Positions 25,169 through 34,215 of a DNA stretch of 64,000 bases are shown here, in pieces. The notes beneath the pieces are model-generated. The model saw only the letters and a program-made list of their open reading frames with translations. It ran no database searches and was not told where the DNA came from. Origin of the DNA: Synergistaceae bacterium (GTDB taxonomy: Bacteria; Synergistota; Synergistia; Synergistales; Aminobacteriaceae); the NCBI GenBank assembly GCA_017448795.1, contig JAFSKV010000039.1, forward strand, positions 1 to 64,000. The letters are read 5' to 3'. Positions within the stretch are counted from its first letter, which is position 1; every line of letters begins with the position of its first letter. Made by a program: the position numbers and the translations under genes.

Positions 25169-26875
25169 ATGGCGAATGAAATCACAGATAAGATACGTAG
25201 CACTCTCAGAATCGAGGACGTTATAGGCCGCACAGTCTCACTCAGGAGGACTCACAGGGGCTGGAGCGGGTTATGTCCATTTCATGACGACAAAGCCCCC
25301 TCGTTCCATGTCTACGATGACACGCAAAGCTACTACTGCTTCGCCTGCCACGAAAGCGGGGACATCTTCACGTTTGTCATGAAGACAAGGAATCTCACAT
25401 TCCCGGAAGCTGTCTCAATATTGGCTGAAGAAGCAGGAATTGACACAAGGAGCCTGGGGACTCAGGGAGCGGAGAAGATACGGACTCTTCATGACGTTCT
25501 GAACATGTCGCAGGAATATTTCACATCATGCATGAAGAGACTTCCAGCCGGGCGCGCTTATCTTGAGAGGCGGGGAATCGGCCCGGAAATTGCTGATGCT
25601 TACGGGCTGGGTTATGTAACGGATTCTTGGGACGGGCTCATCAAGTTTCTTTCAGGAAAAGGAGTCGCATCCCGCATGATGATTGACGCAGGGCTTGTTG
25701 TTGACAGCGAAAAAGGAATGTATGACCGTTTCAGGGGGCGGGTTATGTTTCCTGTGAGGGATGTTGCCGGGAGGATTATTGCGTTCGGTGGGCGGGCTAT
25801 TGTCCCTGATGTGGGCGCAAAATACATCAATTCCCCTGAGAGTGAGATATACAGGAAGCGGAGCAATCTCTACATGCTCGACGCTGCCGGGAGATTCATC
25901 CGGGATAAGGGCTATAGTATCTTGTGCGAGGGCTACATGGACACACTGCGGCTTCACATGGCAGGCTTCCGTGAGAGCGTCGCATCACTTGGCACGTCTT
26001 TGACGGATGAACAGGCAAGGCTTCTGAAGCGTTTTGCTGACAGGTGCTGTATATGCTATGACGGTGATCCGGCGGGGCAGAAAGCGGCCTTAAGGGGAAT
26101 GTATATTCTTGCTGAAAACGGCCTTGATGTCCGCGTAGTTAGACTCCCTGAAGGCAAAGACCCCGATGACTTCCTCCGCGAGAATACCCCCGCTGATTTC
26201 CGGAAGGTACTGGATGACGCGCTCCCCTTGATACCTTATCACATAGAAATGCTGAGGCCTGAGCTTGAATCCCCCCTTAAGCGCGGTAAGGCACTCGGTG
26301 AATTGTGGGAAGGAGTGAGACGGCTCAAGCCTGATTTTGCGCTGGGATGGACGGCAAGTCTTGCAGGAGCTTTCATGCTTCCCCCCGAAGAAATGAAGAG
26401 AAGAATACTCGCAGGCCGTGAGATTCCAGAGACACAAAAGCCCGCCCTCCAGTCCGAATCCGTGATGATAAACAGCGGGCTTGAATGCGCGTTCTGTGCG
26501 ATGCTGGCGAAATACAGGGGGTGCAGGCTCTCAGTTAAGCCGGAAAATATTTCGGGGCTTCTCACGGATGATGATGCGATTCACGCGGCTGTGTCATTGG
26601 TTGACGGCAGCCCTGAAGAGCTGCTCGGACTCTGGCGGACTGCCGGGGATACTGCGAAACTTGGGGTCATTGCGCGGGGGGATATATTGTTGTCGGAGAT
26701 GGCCGGGCTTGACGCGGCGGGGAAATGGGAGGTCGTCTGCTCAGGGCTTGAGAGGCTGAGAATAATGCGCCGCCTTCATGAGATTGACGCTAAGATGAAG
26801 ATGAACGCGGCGACTGCTGACGACATGAGGGAGCTTAGGGAACTTCAGCAAAAGTTACAGGGATTAAGGATCTAG
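25169..26875 (+). CDS. dnaG: DNA primase
   Basis: A 568-residue primase that makes RNA primers at the replication fork. N-terminal CHC2 zinc-binding domain with CPFHDDKAPSFHV and YYCFACHESGDIF; then the TOPRIM core with GFGGR-equivalent IAFGGRAI, EGYMDTLRL and CYDGDPAGQKA; a C-terminal DnaB-interacting helical part. The start MANEITDKIR at 25169 fits homologues; no SD is seen, and a TATATT at 25158-25163 would place the transcript start very near the ATG. Slightly short for the family (580-620). The usual rpoD partner is not downstream. It overlaps convergent apbE by 41 bases. Confidence 0.95.
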   Translation: MANEITDKIRSTLRIEDVIGRTVSLRRTHRGWSGLCPFHDDKAPSFHVYDDTQSYYCFACHESGDIFTFVMKTRNLTFPEAVSILAEEAGIDTRSLGTQGAEKIRTLHDVLNMSQEYFTSCMKRLPAGRAYLERRGIGPEIADAYGLGYVTDSWDGLIKFLSGKGVASRMMIDAGLVVDSEKGMYDRFRGRVMFPVRDVAGRIIAFGGRAIVPDVGAKYINSPESEIYRKRSNLYMLDAAGRFIRDKGYSILCEGYMDTLRLHMAGFRESVASLGTSLTDEQARLLKRFADRCCICYDGDPAGQKAALRGMYILAENGLDVRVVRLPEGKDPDDFLRENTPADFRKVLDDALPLIPYHIEMLRPELESPLKRGKALGELWEGVRRLKPDFALGWTASLAGAFMLPPEEMKRRILAGREIPETQKPALQSESVMINSGLECAFCAMLAKYRGCRLSVKPENISGLLTDDDAIHAAVSLVDGSPEELLGLWRTAGDTAKLGVIARGDILLSEMAGLDAAGKWEVVCSGLERLRIMRRLHEIDAKMKMNAATADDMRELRELQQKLQGLRI

Positions 26876-27845
26876 TGATGACCGTGCGCAGGTTTGACGT
26901 TGCTGTGATGCCTTCCTGAGTGATGAAGATTACGCCCGGAGGATTGCTCATGTCCCGGAGAATGGCTAGTGCCTTGTCGACACCCGTAATCATGAATGCC
27001 GTTGCGAGTCCGTCAGCAAGAGAACCGTCCGATGAAATCACAGTAACAGACAGCAGATCACTCATGACGCTCTGGCCCGTCTTAGTGTCGAAAAAGTGAG
27101 AATACTTCTTGCCGTCAACCTCCTTGAAACGCTCATAGTTCCCGGACGTAATCACGGCGCAGTCCTTCACGTCAACAACAAGCGCGGGATTGCCCACAGG
27201 CTGAAGGGGATTCCTGACACCGATTCGCCACGCCGAGCCGTCGACCTTCCCGCCCACAACATGAACATTCCCGCCCAAGTCTAGGAGTGCTGACTTGATG
27301 CCCCGTTCCTTCAAGAGCCGGGCAATCTCGGTTGATGCGTAACCTTTTGCCATTCCCCCCAAATCGAGGACGCTTCCGGGAGTGAGTGATACTGTGTCGC
27401 CTGAGACTGTGAGGCTGCGTATGTCCGAGAGCTTTATTGCCGCGTCGAGGCTTTCGGGGGAAGGTATCTTGCCGTCGGCCTGGTTGATCTTCCACAGCCT
27501 AGTTACCGTTCCTATGAGGGGGCTGAAGACTCCTCCCGTGATTTCGTGGAGCTTGATTGCGTCAATAATAGCGTTGACTGTGTGAGTGTTTGCGCGGAAT
27601 GTTGACCCGGAATTTATGCGCGATATGTCGGACGAGGGATTGTACATTGAGAGCCGCCGGTCAAGCTCATCCAGCAGGCTGAACGCGTCATTGAGTGGCG
27701 AGTCATCATGGCCGTAGACCGTCATGCGTATGATTGTGTTCATGGCCATTCCTGAGCGTGTGAACTCTTCGGGTTCTCTCAGTGCCAGCGACAAGAACCC
27801 CGCGCATACGAGGAGGAATGCGGCAAGTATTCTGCTTTTCTTCAT
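26835..27845 (-). CDS. apbE: FAD:protein FMN transferase (ApbE)
   Basis: A 336-residue exported enzyme that transfers FMN from FAD to threonine in target flavoproteins such as RnfG/NqrC. N-terminal hydrophobic segment (residues 4-22) for export, then FTRSGMAMNTIIRMTVYG, SRINSGS, the FAD-site DLGGMAKGYASTEIA, and the magnesium-binding ADGLATAFMITG. No clear lipobox cysteine. Its stop lies inside the end of convergent dnaG. A TAT-rich -10-like stretch between it and the ROK kinase gene may serve both directions. No Rnf or Nqr genes are in the window. Confidence 0.93.
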   Translation of the reverse strand: MKKSRILAAFLLVCAGFLSLALREPEEFTRSGMAMNTIIRMTVYGHDDSPLNDAFSLLDELDRRLSMYNPSSDISRINSGSTFRANTHTVNAIIDAIKLHEITGGVFSPLIGTVTRLWKINQADGKIPSPESLDAAIKLSDIRSLTVSGDTVSLTPGSVLDLGGMAKGYASTEIARLLKERGIKSALLDLGGNVHVVGGKVDGSAWRIGVRNPLQPVGNPALVVDVKDCAVITSGNYERFKEVDGKKYSHFFDTKTGQSVMSDLLSVTVISSDGSLADGLATAFMITGVDKALAILRDMSNPPGVIFITQEGITATSNLRTVITRSLIPVTFAEVP

Positions 27846-27904
27846 GCGGAAAAACTCCTTTCGTGGGATGGATGATATTATATACGCGCAAAGGAGGGCT
27901 TAAC

Positions 27905-28816
27905 ATGAAGTATTACGCGGGAATCGACATAGGCGGAACGAACATCAAGACAGGAATTGTTGACGAGCTGGGCGAAATCGTGGCAGAAGACAGCATACCA
28001 ACAGGCGCAGACCGTCCGCAGGAAGTAGTGCTGCAGGACATAATAGCTTCAGTGCGCGGCTGTGTGTCGACGGCGGGGGCCTCACTGTCAGCGGCAGGAA
28101 TGGGATCCCCCGGCGCAATCGACAGCGAACGCGGAGTCGTCATCCGCAACTACAATCTTGGCTGGAAGGATTTTGCCATCGCTCCTGCCATGAGTGAGGC
28201 ACTTGGTGTACCTGTAACTCTGGAGAATGATGCTGACGCGGCGGCATTGGGCGAGGTTGTGGCGGGCTGTGCTAAGGGTGCGAAAAGCGCAATGATTATC
28301 ACGCTCGGAACTGGAGTCGGTTCGGGCTATGTCATTGACGGGAAAATCTTCCGGGGCTGTGAGTTCGGACACATGGTCATAGTACACGGGGGCTTGCAGT
28401 GCACGTGCGGGCGCAAGGGATGCTTTGAGGCTTACTGTTCGGCGACCGGGCTAATCAGGATGACACGTGAGGCAGGAATCACTGAGGATGACGGGACAGT
28501 GAACGGCAAGACCATCTTTGACGCGGCGGAAAACGGCAACAAGGCCGCGGCGGAATTAATCGACGAGTACATCGAGTACCTTGCGTGCGGGATAGCCAAC
28601 CTCATCAACGGGTTACAGCCTGAAGTTGTGGGACTTGGCGGAGGAGTCGCAAAACAGGGTGAGAGTCTTCTTGCCCCGCTGCGTGAGAAACTGAGGCGTG
28701 AAGTGTTCGGGGGATTTGCCCTGCCCCGTATCGTGTCATGCACACTGGGCTACAAGGCAGGGTTAATCGGTGCAGCAATGGCCGGGAAAAACTTAGCGGC
28801 TAGTGCTGACCGATAA
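27905..28816 (+). CDS. ROK-family glucokinase
   Basis: A 303-residue sugar kinase phosphorylating glucose (or a related hexose) with ATP. N-terminal phosphate-binding GIDIGGTNIKTGIVD, the sugar-site NDADAAALGE, GTGVGSGYVIDG, the zinc-binding CTCGRKGCFEAY and the C-terminal VGLGGGVAKQGE are all present. The start ATG 27905 has AAGGAGG at 7 bases; the longer frame overlaps apbE. It converges with and overlaps the glycerate kinase gene by 17 bases. Confidence 0.92.
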   Translation: MKYYAGIDIGGTNIKTGIVDELGEIVAEDSIPTGADRPQEVVLQDIIASVRGCVSTAGASLSAAGMGSPGAIDSERGVVIRNYNLGWKDFAIAPAMSEALGVPVTLENDADAAALGEVVAGCAKGAKSAMIITLGTGVGSGYVIDGKIFRGCEFGHMVIVHGGLQCTCGRKGCFEAYCSATGLIRMTREAGITEDDGTVNGKTIFDAAENGNKAAAELIDEYIEYLACGIANLINGLQPEVVGLGGGVAKQGESLLAPLREKLRREVFGGFALPRIVSCTLGYKAGLIGAAMAGKNLAASADR

Positions 28817-30059
28817 GCACCACACTCACATCGTTGACGTTTGTCCCGGTCGGCCCGGTCATGAGCAGAGCGTCGGCCTGTTTCAGCGCGTTGTAGGCAT
28901 CATTGTTCCTGAGAACGTCGGGAATGCTGATGCCTTTTTCCTTTAGGATGCCTGCTGTTTTGCCGTCGACGATTCCGCCGGCCGCATCCGTAGGGCCGTC
29001 CGTTCCGTCAGACCCAAGCGAGGCCACAACAACCCCATCAAGTCCTGCGATTCCTTCAGCCGCCGCAAGTGCAAGCTCCTGATTTCGTCCGCCTAGTCCC
29101 TTTCCCGTCAAGTGTACGACAGTTTCACCGCCCGCGATTATGGCGCATGGTACTTTTGCCGGGTTGCCTGACGTTAGGACTTCACGGGCAACTCCGGCCA
29201 TGAATGAGCCTGCCTCGCGTGCCTCGCATGTGAGAGTTGTTGTTAGGATGACGGGGGAATAGCCTTTCTTCTGCGCGAGCTCACTTACTGCCCGGCACAA
29301 TTCCGTAACGCTTCCTGTGATTGTGGCTGTAACGTTGGTGAGTGTCTTGGGTGTCTCACGCGACAATACTGCCATGAGTTCGGGCTTGACCTTGAGGGAG
29401 TATTTCTTGATGATTGCGAGGGCTTCTTCGCTTGTTGACGTGTCGGGGGCTGCCGGACCTGAGGCGATGCTGTCTAACCTGTCTCCGAGTACGTCAGACA
29501 GAACGACCATGAAGACGTGAGCAGGAGCGCAGAGTTCCGCGAACCTTCCGCCCTTGACGGATGAGAGGTGCTTGCGTATTGTGTTGATTTCGACTATGTC
29601 CGCCCCGCATGAGAGAAGCTGATGAGTGATGTCCTGCATGTCCTCAAGTGTAACGCCTTCCGCCGGGAACTCGAACAATGCCGACCCTCCCCCGCTAACG
29701 AGGAACAGGACTGTATCATCAGCTGTGAGGCCTTTGACGTGTGAGAGCAATGCTTTTGTGCCGTTGATGGTGTTGGTGTCCGGGACGGGGTGGCCTGCCT
29801 CGAAGATTTCCAGCCCTGCGATGTCCCCCATAGAGTGGTCATACTTGGTTACGACCGCGCCCGTGATGCCTGAGCCTAGTATGTCGCTTGCCGCTTTGGC
29901 CATTCTCCAGGCCGCTTTGCCGATTGAGCAGACTATGAGCTTTCCTTTGCCTTTGCGTGAGGTGAAGGCGGGGTTGCTTAGGGCTTCTTTCACGGCGTTT
30001 TCCGGGAGGACGGCCTTTATTGCCCCGTCGAGGATTTCGCGCATGTCATCTTTGAGCAT
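28800..30059 (-). CDS. glycerate 2-kinase (GckA/MOFRL type)
   Basis: A 419-residue kinase of the DUF4147-MOFRL family that makes 2-phosphoglycerate from glycerate. Motifs: VCSIGKAAWRMAKAA, EAGHPVPDTNTI, FLVSGGGSALFEFP, and the C-terminal MOFRL region with GGRNQELALAAAEGIAG and SDGTDGPTDAAGGIVDG. Length is typical (415-450). It links glyoxylate, serine or tartronate breakdown to glycolysis, near the ROK kinase and gapA-type glycolysis. Monocistronic; no terminator is seen because it converges with the ROK kinase gene. Confidence 0.93.
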   Translation of the reverse strand: MLKDDMREILDGAIKAVLPENAVKEALSNPAFTSRKGKGKLIVCSIGKAAWRMAKAASDILGSGITGAVVTKYDHSMGDIAGLEIFEAGHPVPDTNTINGTKALLSHVKGLTADDTVLFLVSGGGSALFEFPAEGVTLEDMQDITHQLLSCGADIVEINTIRKHLSSVKGGRFAELCAPAHVFMVVLSDVLGDRLDSIASGPAAPDTSTSEEALAIIKKYSLKVKPELMAVLSRETPKTLTNVTATITGSVTELCRAVSELAQKKGYSPVILTTTLTCEAREAGSFMAGVAREVLTSGNPAKVPCAIIAGGETVVHLTGKGLGGRNQELALAAAEGIAGLDGVVVASLGSDGTDGPTDAAGGIVDGKTAGILKEKGISIPDVLRNNDAYNALKQADALLMTGPTGTNVNDVSVVLIGQH

Positions 30060-30102
30060 GTGGGTAATGTCTCCTTTGCGTGTTGGGATGCTGTGTATTC
30101 TA

Positions 30103-30937
30103 TCATGCGATGAGCCGTCTTTTCACGCCACGAACGAAAGCGGGTATCAGTCCCACGAGTCCCTTGAAGGTAATCCTGCACAGAGTCTTGAAGCCCATTC
30201 CCGAAAGATTCAGTGTTGACTGCCATTTTTCCGGGTGGACAATATCGAGGAGGGGTCTTTGTGTTTCCGGGATTAGTGAGGGGTAATGCTGAAGGGTATT
30301 TTCCCTCACGAAGAGAAGCATGTTCTGCCTGTACCAGTAGAAAATTTCCCTGTCATTCCAAATTTGAGGCCTTATGCAGTCGGCGGGGATGAAGCCTCTT
30401 GCCCGGAATTTTTCCGCCCAGTAGGAAGGCCATTGCTCGTTGACGTGATGAGTCCCGCCTTGCCCGGGTATAGCCGCGCTGAAGAGTATCACGTCGCTGA
30501 ATGATGTCAGGTTGTCCATGAAGGCATCCGAAAATTTCGCGTCAATGTGTTCTGCGACTTCTGATGAGATGGTGAGGCTGAATCTTTCTTCGGGAATTAC
30601 GTCCTTGAGGCCCGGAGTTGACAGGTCGTACTGTGTGAAGCACTCTGACGGGATGACGAGAAGCTCCTTGTTCACCCAAGCACCGTCGACACCGCGTATA
30701 ATCTTTGCGCCTGACTCACTGCAAGCCCGGAGAATCTGACCTACTCCACAGCCTATATCGATGACGCTTGAGAAGTCGACGAATTTCCTGACAGCCTCAA
30801 TTACTTTGCGGGCTGAACTTGCGGCTAAATCTGAGTGGTGAGCTTGGTAGAATTTATCCGTGTAGAGAGCATAATTCTGGTCTGGTCTTGTCTTGTCTGG
30901 TCTGGTCTGGTCTGGTCAGATTATCCAGTTCGGTCAA
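30103..30937 (-). pseudogene. class I SAM methyltransferase, 5' end out of frame at a pentanucleotide repeat (candidate phase-variable gene)
   Basis: The frame ending at 30103 carries a SAM-binding motif I (VIDIGCGVGQIL, about residue 60), GVDGAWV, and motif-II-like FSLTISSEVAEHI, then a C-terminal part with HHVNEQWPSYWAEKFRARGF. These are typical of glycan or peptide methyltransferases. Upstream of NYALYTDKFYQAHH the frame enters (TCTGG)n on the plus strand and meets a stop; only a GTG inside motif I lies in frame. The candidate starts TTG 30937 and CTG 30928 lie after AAAGGA but one frame off. Adding one 5-base unit makes 840 bases, an intact 279-residue protein; losing two also restores it. 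So the gene is OFF here. The -10 is TATAAT at 30970-30965. Start codon is uncertain because SD spacing is poor for TTG. Confidence 0.75.
30876..30915. repeat. pentanucleotide tract, eight units of TCTGG/TCTTG
   Basis: Plus-strand units in order: TCTGG x2, TCTTG x2, TCTGG x4. On the coding (minus) strand it reads CCAGA/CAAGA, translated in this frame as repeating R-P-D-Q-T. No stop codon occurs in any frame of the tract on the coding strand. It lies in the first 25 codons of the methyltransferase gene. Confidence 0.95.
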
Positions 30938-30987
30938 GTCCTTTCTTTGTGGGAATACGCGGAGATTATAGCATGTTTCATCGCCGC

Positions 30988-31018
30988 AAAAAAATTCCCC
31001 CGGCGCTCTCACCGGGGG
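30988..31018 (-). terminator. intrinsic terminator of the SMUG1-to-flgJ gene run
   Basis: Minus strand: CCCCCGG, loop TGAGAGCG, CCGGGGG, AA, seven T residues, directly after the rod-binding protein stop. Confidence 0.88.
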
Positions 31019-31024
31019 CAGCCC

Positions 31025-31438
31025 TCATCCCTGAACATCAAGTCCCGGTCTCTCAGTGTCATTCCCGGTGATGCTCCCGGCCTCATAGCTTGCGGCTTCC
31101 TCGTCAGCGGCCCGGCGTTGTTCTGCTTCACGGTCGGCGGCGAGTTTCCCTATCATCGAGTCATAGAGCATCTTCCACAATCCCGCGCCCCCTGAGCTCT
31201 GCACTAAGTCATCAGTAGCCATCTCAAGCGACAATTCCTCCATCTGCTGGTACGGCCTGCCTTTGTCCGAGCCGCTTATTGCCCTTGCTGACTTCTGCAT
31301 GTCCTTCCAGAGCTTTGACCACAGTATGGCCTCGAACTCCTCGCACGACTGCTTGAGCTTGAGCGCGTCCTCTGTCTTGTGGATTTCAGGGTCAATGTCT
31401 GTCCTCACGATTTTTGCTGACGGTATAGGGTTTATCAT
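31025..31438 (-). CDS. flagellar rod-binding protein (FlgJ N-terminal domain)
   Basis: A 137-residue protein with the rod-binding motif: LKQSCEEFEAILWSKLWKDMQKSA and MATDDLVQSSGGAGLWKMLYDSM. It corresponds to the N-terminal half of FlgJ; the muramidase half is absent, as in many non-enteric bacteria. It should cap or scaffold rod assembly. Acidic, Q/E/A-rich tail. It is the last gene before the terminator, 3 bases after the glycosyltransferase. Confidence 0.85.
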   Translation of the reverse strand: MINPIPSAKIVRTDIDPEIHKTEDALKLKQSCEEFEAILWSKLWKDMQKSARAISGSDKGRPYQQMEELSLEMATDDLVQSSGGAGLWKMLYDSMIGKLAADREAEQRRAADEEAASYEAGSITGNDTERPGLDVQG

Positions 31439-31441
31439 GTG

Positions 31442-32512
31442 TCATTCTCCTTTCACGGCCTGTGTGTAGCATTCCAGGGTCTCACGGGCGGCCCTGTCCC
31501 AGTCAAAGAATTTTACCCGGTCCTTCCCCATCCATGCCAGATTCCCACGCATCATGTCATCACTGAGCGCAAGTATAATCTTCCCGGCCATCTCGTCAGA
31601 GTCCAGCGGGTCAAAGTACAGCGCGGCATCCCCCGCGACTTCCGGCAGTGAGCTGGCGTTGGCGCAAACCACCGGGCAGTCGCACGCGAACGCCTCAAGC
31701 ACAGGAATCCCGAAGCCCTCGTATTCCGACGGGAACACAAAGCACAGCGCCCCAGAATACGCCCGCGCCAAGTCCTCATCGCTCAAGCCCGCCTGATGAA
31801 ACCTCCCGGAAAATTCCCCGAAAGACTCCCGCTCCTCCTTCGTGAACTCACCGCCCCCGGCGCACAGGACGTGAACATTCCTGTACATCCTCATGACTCC
31901 CTTCATGGCCGCTGTGAACCGTGTGAAGTTCTTGTACATCTCGCGCCGTCCCACAAAAAGAACGTAATCATACGGGCGGAGTTTTTCCTTGCTGCTGACG
32001 GGGGACATTGACGCGCCGTGATATATCACTGAGATTTTCGCCGGGTCAGTCTCAGGGAAGAATCGGAGAATGTCGCGCTTCGTGTTCTCTGAGACCGCAA
32101 TAATCCTGTCAGCCTGCGGAATGATCCTCCGTTTTGCCCGGATGACTCTTCTGCTGACCGGGTACTTGCCCTCGTAGATTTCGTGCGTCATGTCGTGGAC
32201 GGTAACAATAAACTTGCCGCTTGAAGGCTTGTCCGCGTAGTAGTACGTTGGGTGAACGATGTCATAATCCCCGTGCTTGAGGTCGATGGAGCGTTTGATT
32301 TTGTTGACGGCGTGGAAGACAGCCTGACTCAGCCGGGACATGTCATGAAGGCCGAATTTCTCCGCGAAGTAATAGTTGTGATTGTGGACGCATGAGAGTG
32401 TTACTTCCGCCCCTAGTCCGGGAAGCCTTGAGGAAATCTCGTAGATGTAGCGCGAGATCCCCCCGAATTTCTGGCCGAGCATTATCTGGTAGTCGTAATA
32501 TACCCTCATCAC
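31442..32512 (-). CDS. glycosyltransferase family 4
   Basis: A 356-residue GT-B enzyme. The N-terminal domain has the GGISRYIYEISSRLP opener; the C-terminal donor domain has VLFVGRREMYKNF, the AGLSDEDLARAYSGALCFVFPSEYEGFGIPVLEA stretch with the EX7E motif region, and a CPVVCANASSLPEVAGDAAL tail. It transfers a sugar from a nucleotide donor. It overlaps flgI by 4 bases and is 3 bases from flgJ(N), so it is embedded in the flagellar operon. Flagellin or rod/ring glycosylation is a possible role; a surface polysaccharide role is the alternative. Confidence 0.85.
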   Translation of the reverse strand: MMRVYYDYQIMLGQKFGGISRYIYEISSRLPGLGAEVTLSCVHNHNYYFAEKFGLHDMSRLSQAVFHAVNKIKRSIDLKHGDYDIVHPTYYYADKPSSGKFIVTVHDMTHEIYEGKYPVSRRVIRAKRRIIPQADRIIAVSENTKRDILRFFPETDPAKISVIYHGASMSPVSSKEKLRPYDYVLFVGRREMYKNFTRFTAAMKGVMRMYRNVHVLCAGGGEFTKEERESFGEFSGRFHQAGLSDEDLARAYSGALCFVFPSEYEGFGIPVLEAFACDCPVVCANASSLPEVAGDAALYFDPLDSDEMAGKIILALSDDMMRGNLAWMGKDRVKFFDWDRAARETLECYTQAVKGE

Positions 32513-33636
32513 ATCACCACAAGCTCGCCGTGAAGCGCCCCCGCCTTGCTGATGGCCTGCAAAATCTCGATGATGTCCCGGGGACGAGCCGCCAATGAGT
32601 TCAGCACCCTCACCAAGTCCCTCACTGTCGTTGTCGCCGGCATGGCTATCATGCTCCCGCCCTCCTCGTCAGCGGTTATGTCCGTCCTGTAGGTTACGGC
32701 TGTGCTTCCTCCGCTGAGGCTCTCAGGCTGCACTACGTTCGCGTCATCACCGACAGTAACGACAAGATTCCCGTGAGCCACGCCGACGGATGATATTCTC
32801 ACGTTGCCGCCCATTACGATTGTGCCGTTGCGCTCGTTGACGGCTACCTTCGCGGTTGTGTCAGGCTCAATCTCAAGGCCTCCCATGCTCGCGAGGAAAG
32901 CTGTAGGAGCCTGCACGTACTGGCCGGGCAAGTTCACTTCAACCCTTCCCGCGTCAACAGCATACGCCACGACACCGTACACGCGGTTGATTGCGTCGGC
33001 GATTCTCTGTGCTGTGGTGAAGTCCGGCTGACGGAGAAGCAACGCTACCTGACCCCCCATCGTGAAATCTGCCGGGACTTCGCGCTCAACGATTGCCCCG
33101 CCTGGGACTCTTCCTGCTGTGGGGACGTTCTGGGTGCGTGAAGCGGCCGCTCCTTGTGCCGAGCTTCCTCCGACTATCACCGGGCCTTGGGCTACAGCGT
33201 AGACTTTCCCGTCAGCGGCTCTCAACGGCGACTGTACGAGGACTCCTCCCTGAAGGTTTGACGCGTTGCCCATTGTGTTGACGTTGACATCGATTGTCTG
33301 GCCGGGGCGGACGTAAGGGGGAAGGTTTGCGGTGAGTGCTACTACGGCTAGGTTGCGTGTACGTACTGACCTTGCGTCGAGGGTGATGCCGAAATTCCGC
33401 ATCATGTTCCGCATCATCTGGACGGCCATCGGTGAGTTGTCGCCCGTTCCGTTCAGCCCGGTAACAAGCCCGACTCCCGTGAGCTGGTTTCCTCTTGCGC
33501 CTTCTACTTCGGTGATGTCCTTGATTCTTACGTTGGGGCTAACGCGGGAGAAGTCCATATCGCGCAGGTTGACCGCCCCGTATGACGCGCTGACTGTTAC
33601 AGCGACAATCATAACTGCAAGCAATAATCTCTTCAT
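32509..33636 (-). CDS. flgI: flagellar P-ring protein FlgI
   Basis: A 375-residue protein with a signal peptide (residues 1-20, ending SYG-A). FlgI forms the ring in the peptidoglycan layer. Typical segments: RIKDITEVEGARGNQLTGVGLVTGLNGTGD, then VVVALTANLPPYVRPGQTIDVNV (partly), and the C-terminal NSLAARPRDIIEILQAISKAGALHGELVVM. Length is normal. Overlaps the following glycosyltransferase by 4 bases and follows flgH by 12 bases. Confidence 0.95.
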   Translation of the reverse strand: MKRLLLAVMIVAVTVSASYGAVNLRDMDFSRVSPNVRIKDITEVEGARGNQLTGVGLVTGLNGTGDNSPMAVQMMRNMMRNFGITLDARSVRTRNLAVVALTANLPPYVRPGQTIDVNVNTMGNASNLQGGVLVQSPLRAADGKVYAVAQGPVIVGGSSAQGAAASRTQNVPTAGRVPGGAIVEREVPADFTMGGQVALLLRQPDFTTAQRIADAINRVYGVVAYAVDAGRVEVNLPGQYVQAPTAFLASMGGLEIEPDTTAKVAVNERNGTIVMGGNVRISSVGVAHGNLVVTVGDDANVVQPESLSGGSTAVTYRTDITADEEGGSMIAMPATTTVRDLVRVLNSLAARPRDIIEILQAISKAGALHGELVVM

Positions 33637-33648
33637 GTCATGGCCTCC

Positions 33649-34215
33649 CTAGAACACGGTCTGCAGAATCTGGGTGATTATGCCGGGCTTCTGCGTGCGT
33701 GAGATTATGCCGCGGCCTTTCACGGAGATTTCCGCGTTGGCGATAAGTCGGCTGGAAATCTGGTTGTCGCTGTTCACGTCCTGGGGCCTGACGACCCCGA
33801 CCAGCATCAGCTGAAGCACCTCATCACTCGTCCTGACATCCCTTGTGCCTTCGATGACGAGATTCCCGTTCGGCAGGACTTCCGTAACGAGGCAGGCAAG
33901 AGTCGCCGTAGCCGAATGTGTGCGCTCAACGCTTCCGTTTCCTGTCGAGCTGTTCTGCGCTCCCAGGGTCAGCCCGCGTATGAAGTTGAGCAGGCCTGTC
34001 CCGTCCGTGACGCTCAGGTTGGCGTTCTTTGTCACTGTCATGTCGGACTCGTCGCTCGCGTCTGTGCGCTCGTCAACAAGAACAGTAACGATGTCGCCGA
34101 CTTTTCCGGGCCGCGCGTCCGCGAACCAGTTAGCCCTGTCGTCCCACAATGACCCCCCGAATGATGCCGCCGGGAATATCATCACCATCAACAACACGCA
34201 TAGTATCTTCTTCAT
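33649..34215 (-). CDS. flgH: flagellar L-ring protein FlgH
   Basis: A 188-residue outer-membrane ring protein with a signal peptide and the conserved LWDDRANWFADARPGKVGDIVTVLV and GNLVIEGTRDV, plus the C-terminal SSRLIANAEISVKGRG. Its presence shows the flagellum crosses an outer membrane. Enteric FlgH is a lipoprotein; here the signal peptide ends in ASFGGS and no lipobox cysteine follows, so it is probably cleaved by signal peptidase I. It overlaps flgA by 4 bases. Confidence 0.93.
   Translation of the reverse strand: MKKILCVLLMVMIFPAASFGGSLWDDRANWFADARPGKVGDIVTVLVDERTDASDESDMTVTKNANLSVTDGTGLLNFIRGLTLGAQNSSTGNGSVERTHSATATLACLVTEVLPNGNLVIEGTRDVRTSDEVLQLMLVGVVRPQDVNSDNQISSRLIANAEISVKGRGIISRTQKPGIITQILQTVF

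Noticed and set aside
30876-30915. CRISPR-like array
   Set aside because: Units are 5 bases with no spacers.
30835-31071. A plus-strand open frame through the TCTGG tract (repeating V-W-S-G-L)
   Set aside because: It has no SD or homology and follows only from the repeat having no stops; the methyltransferase frame explains the tract.
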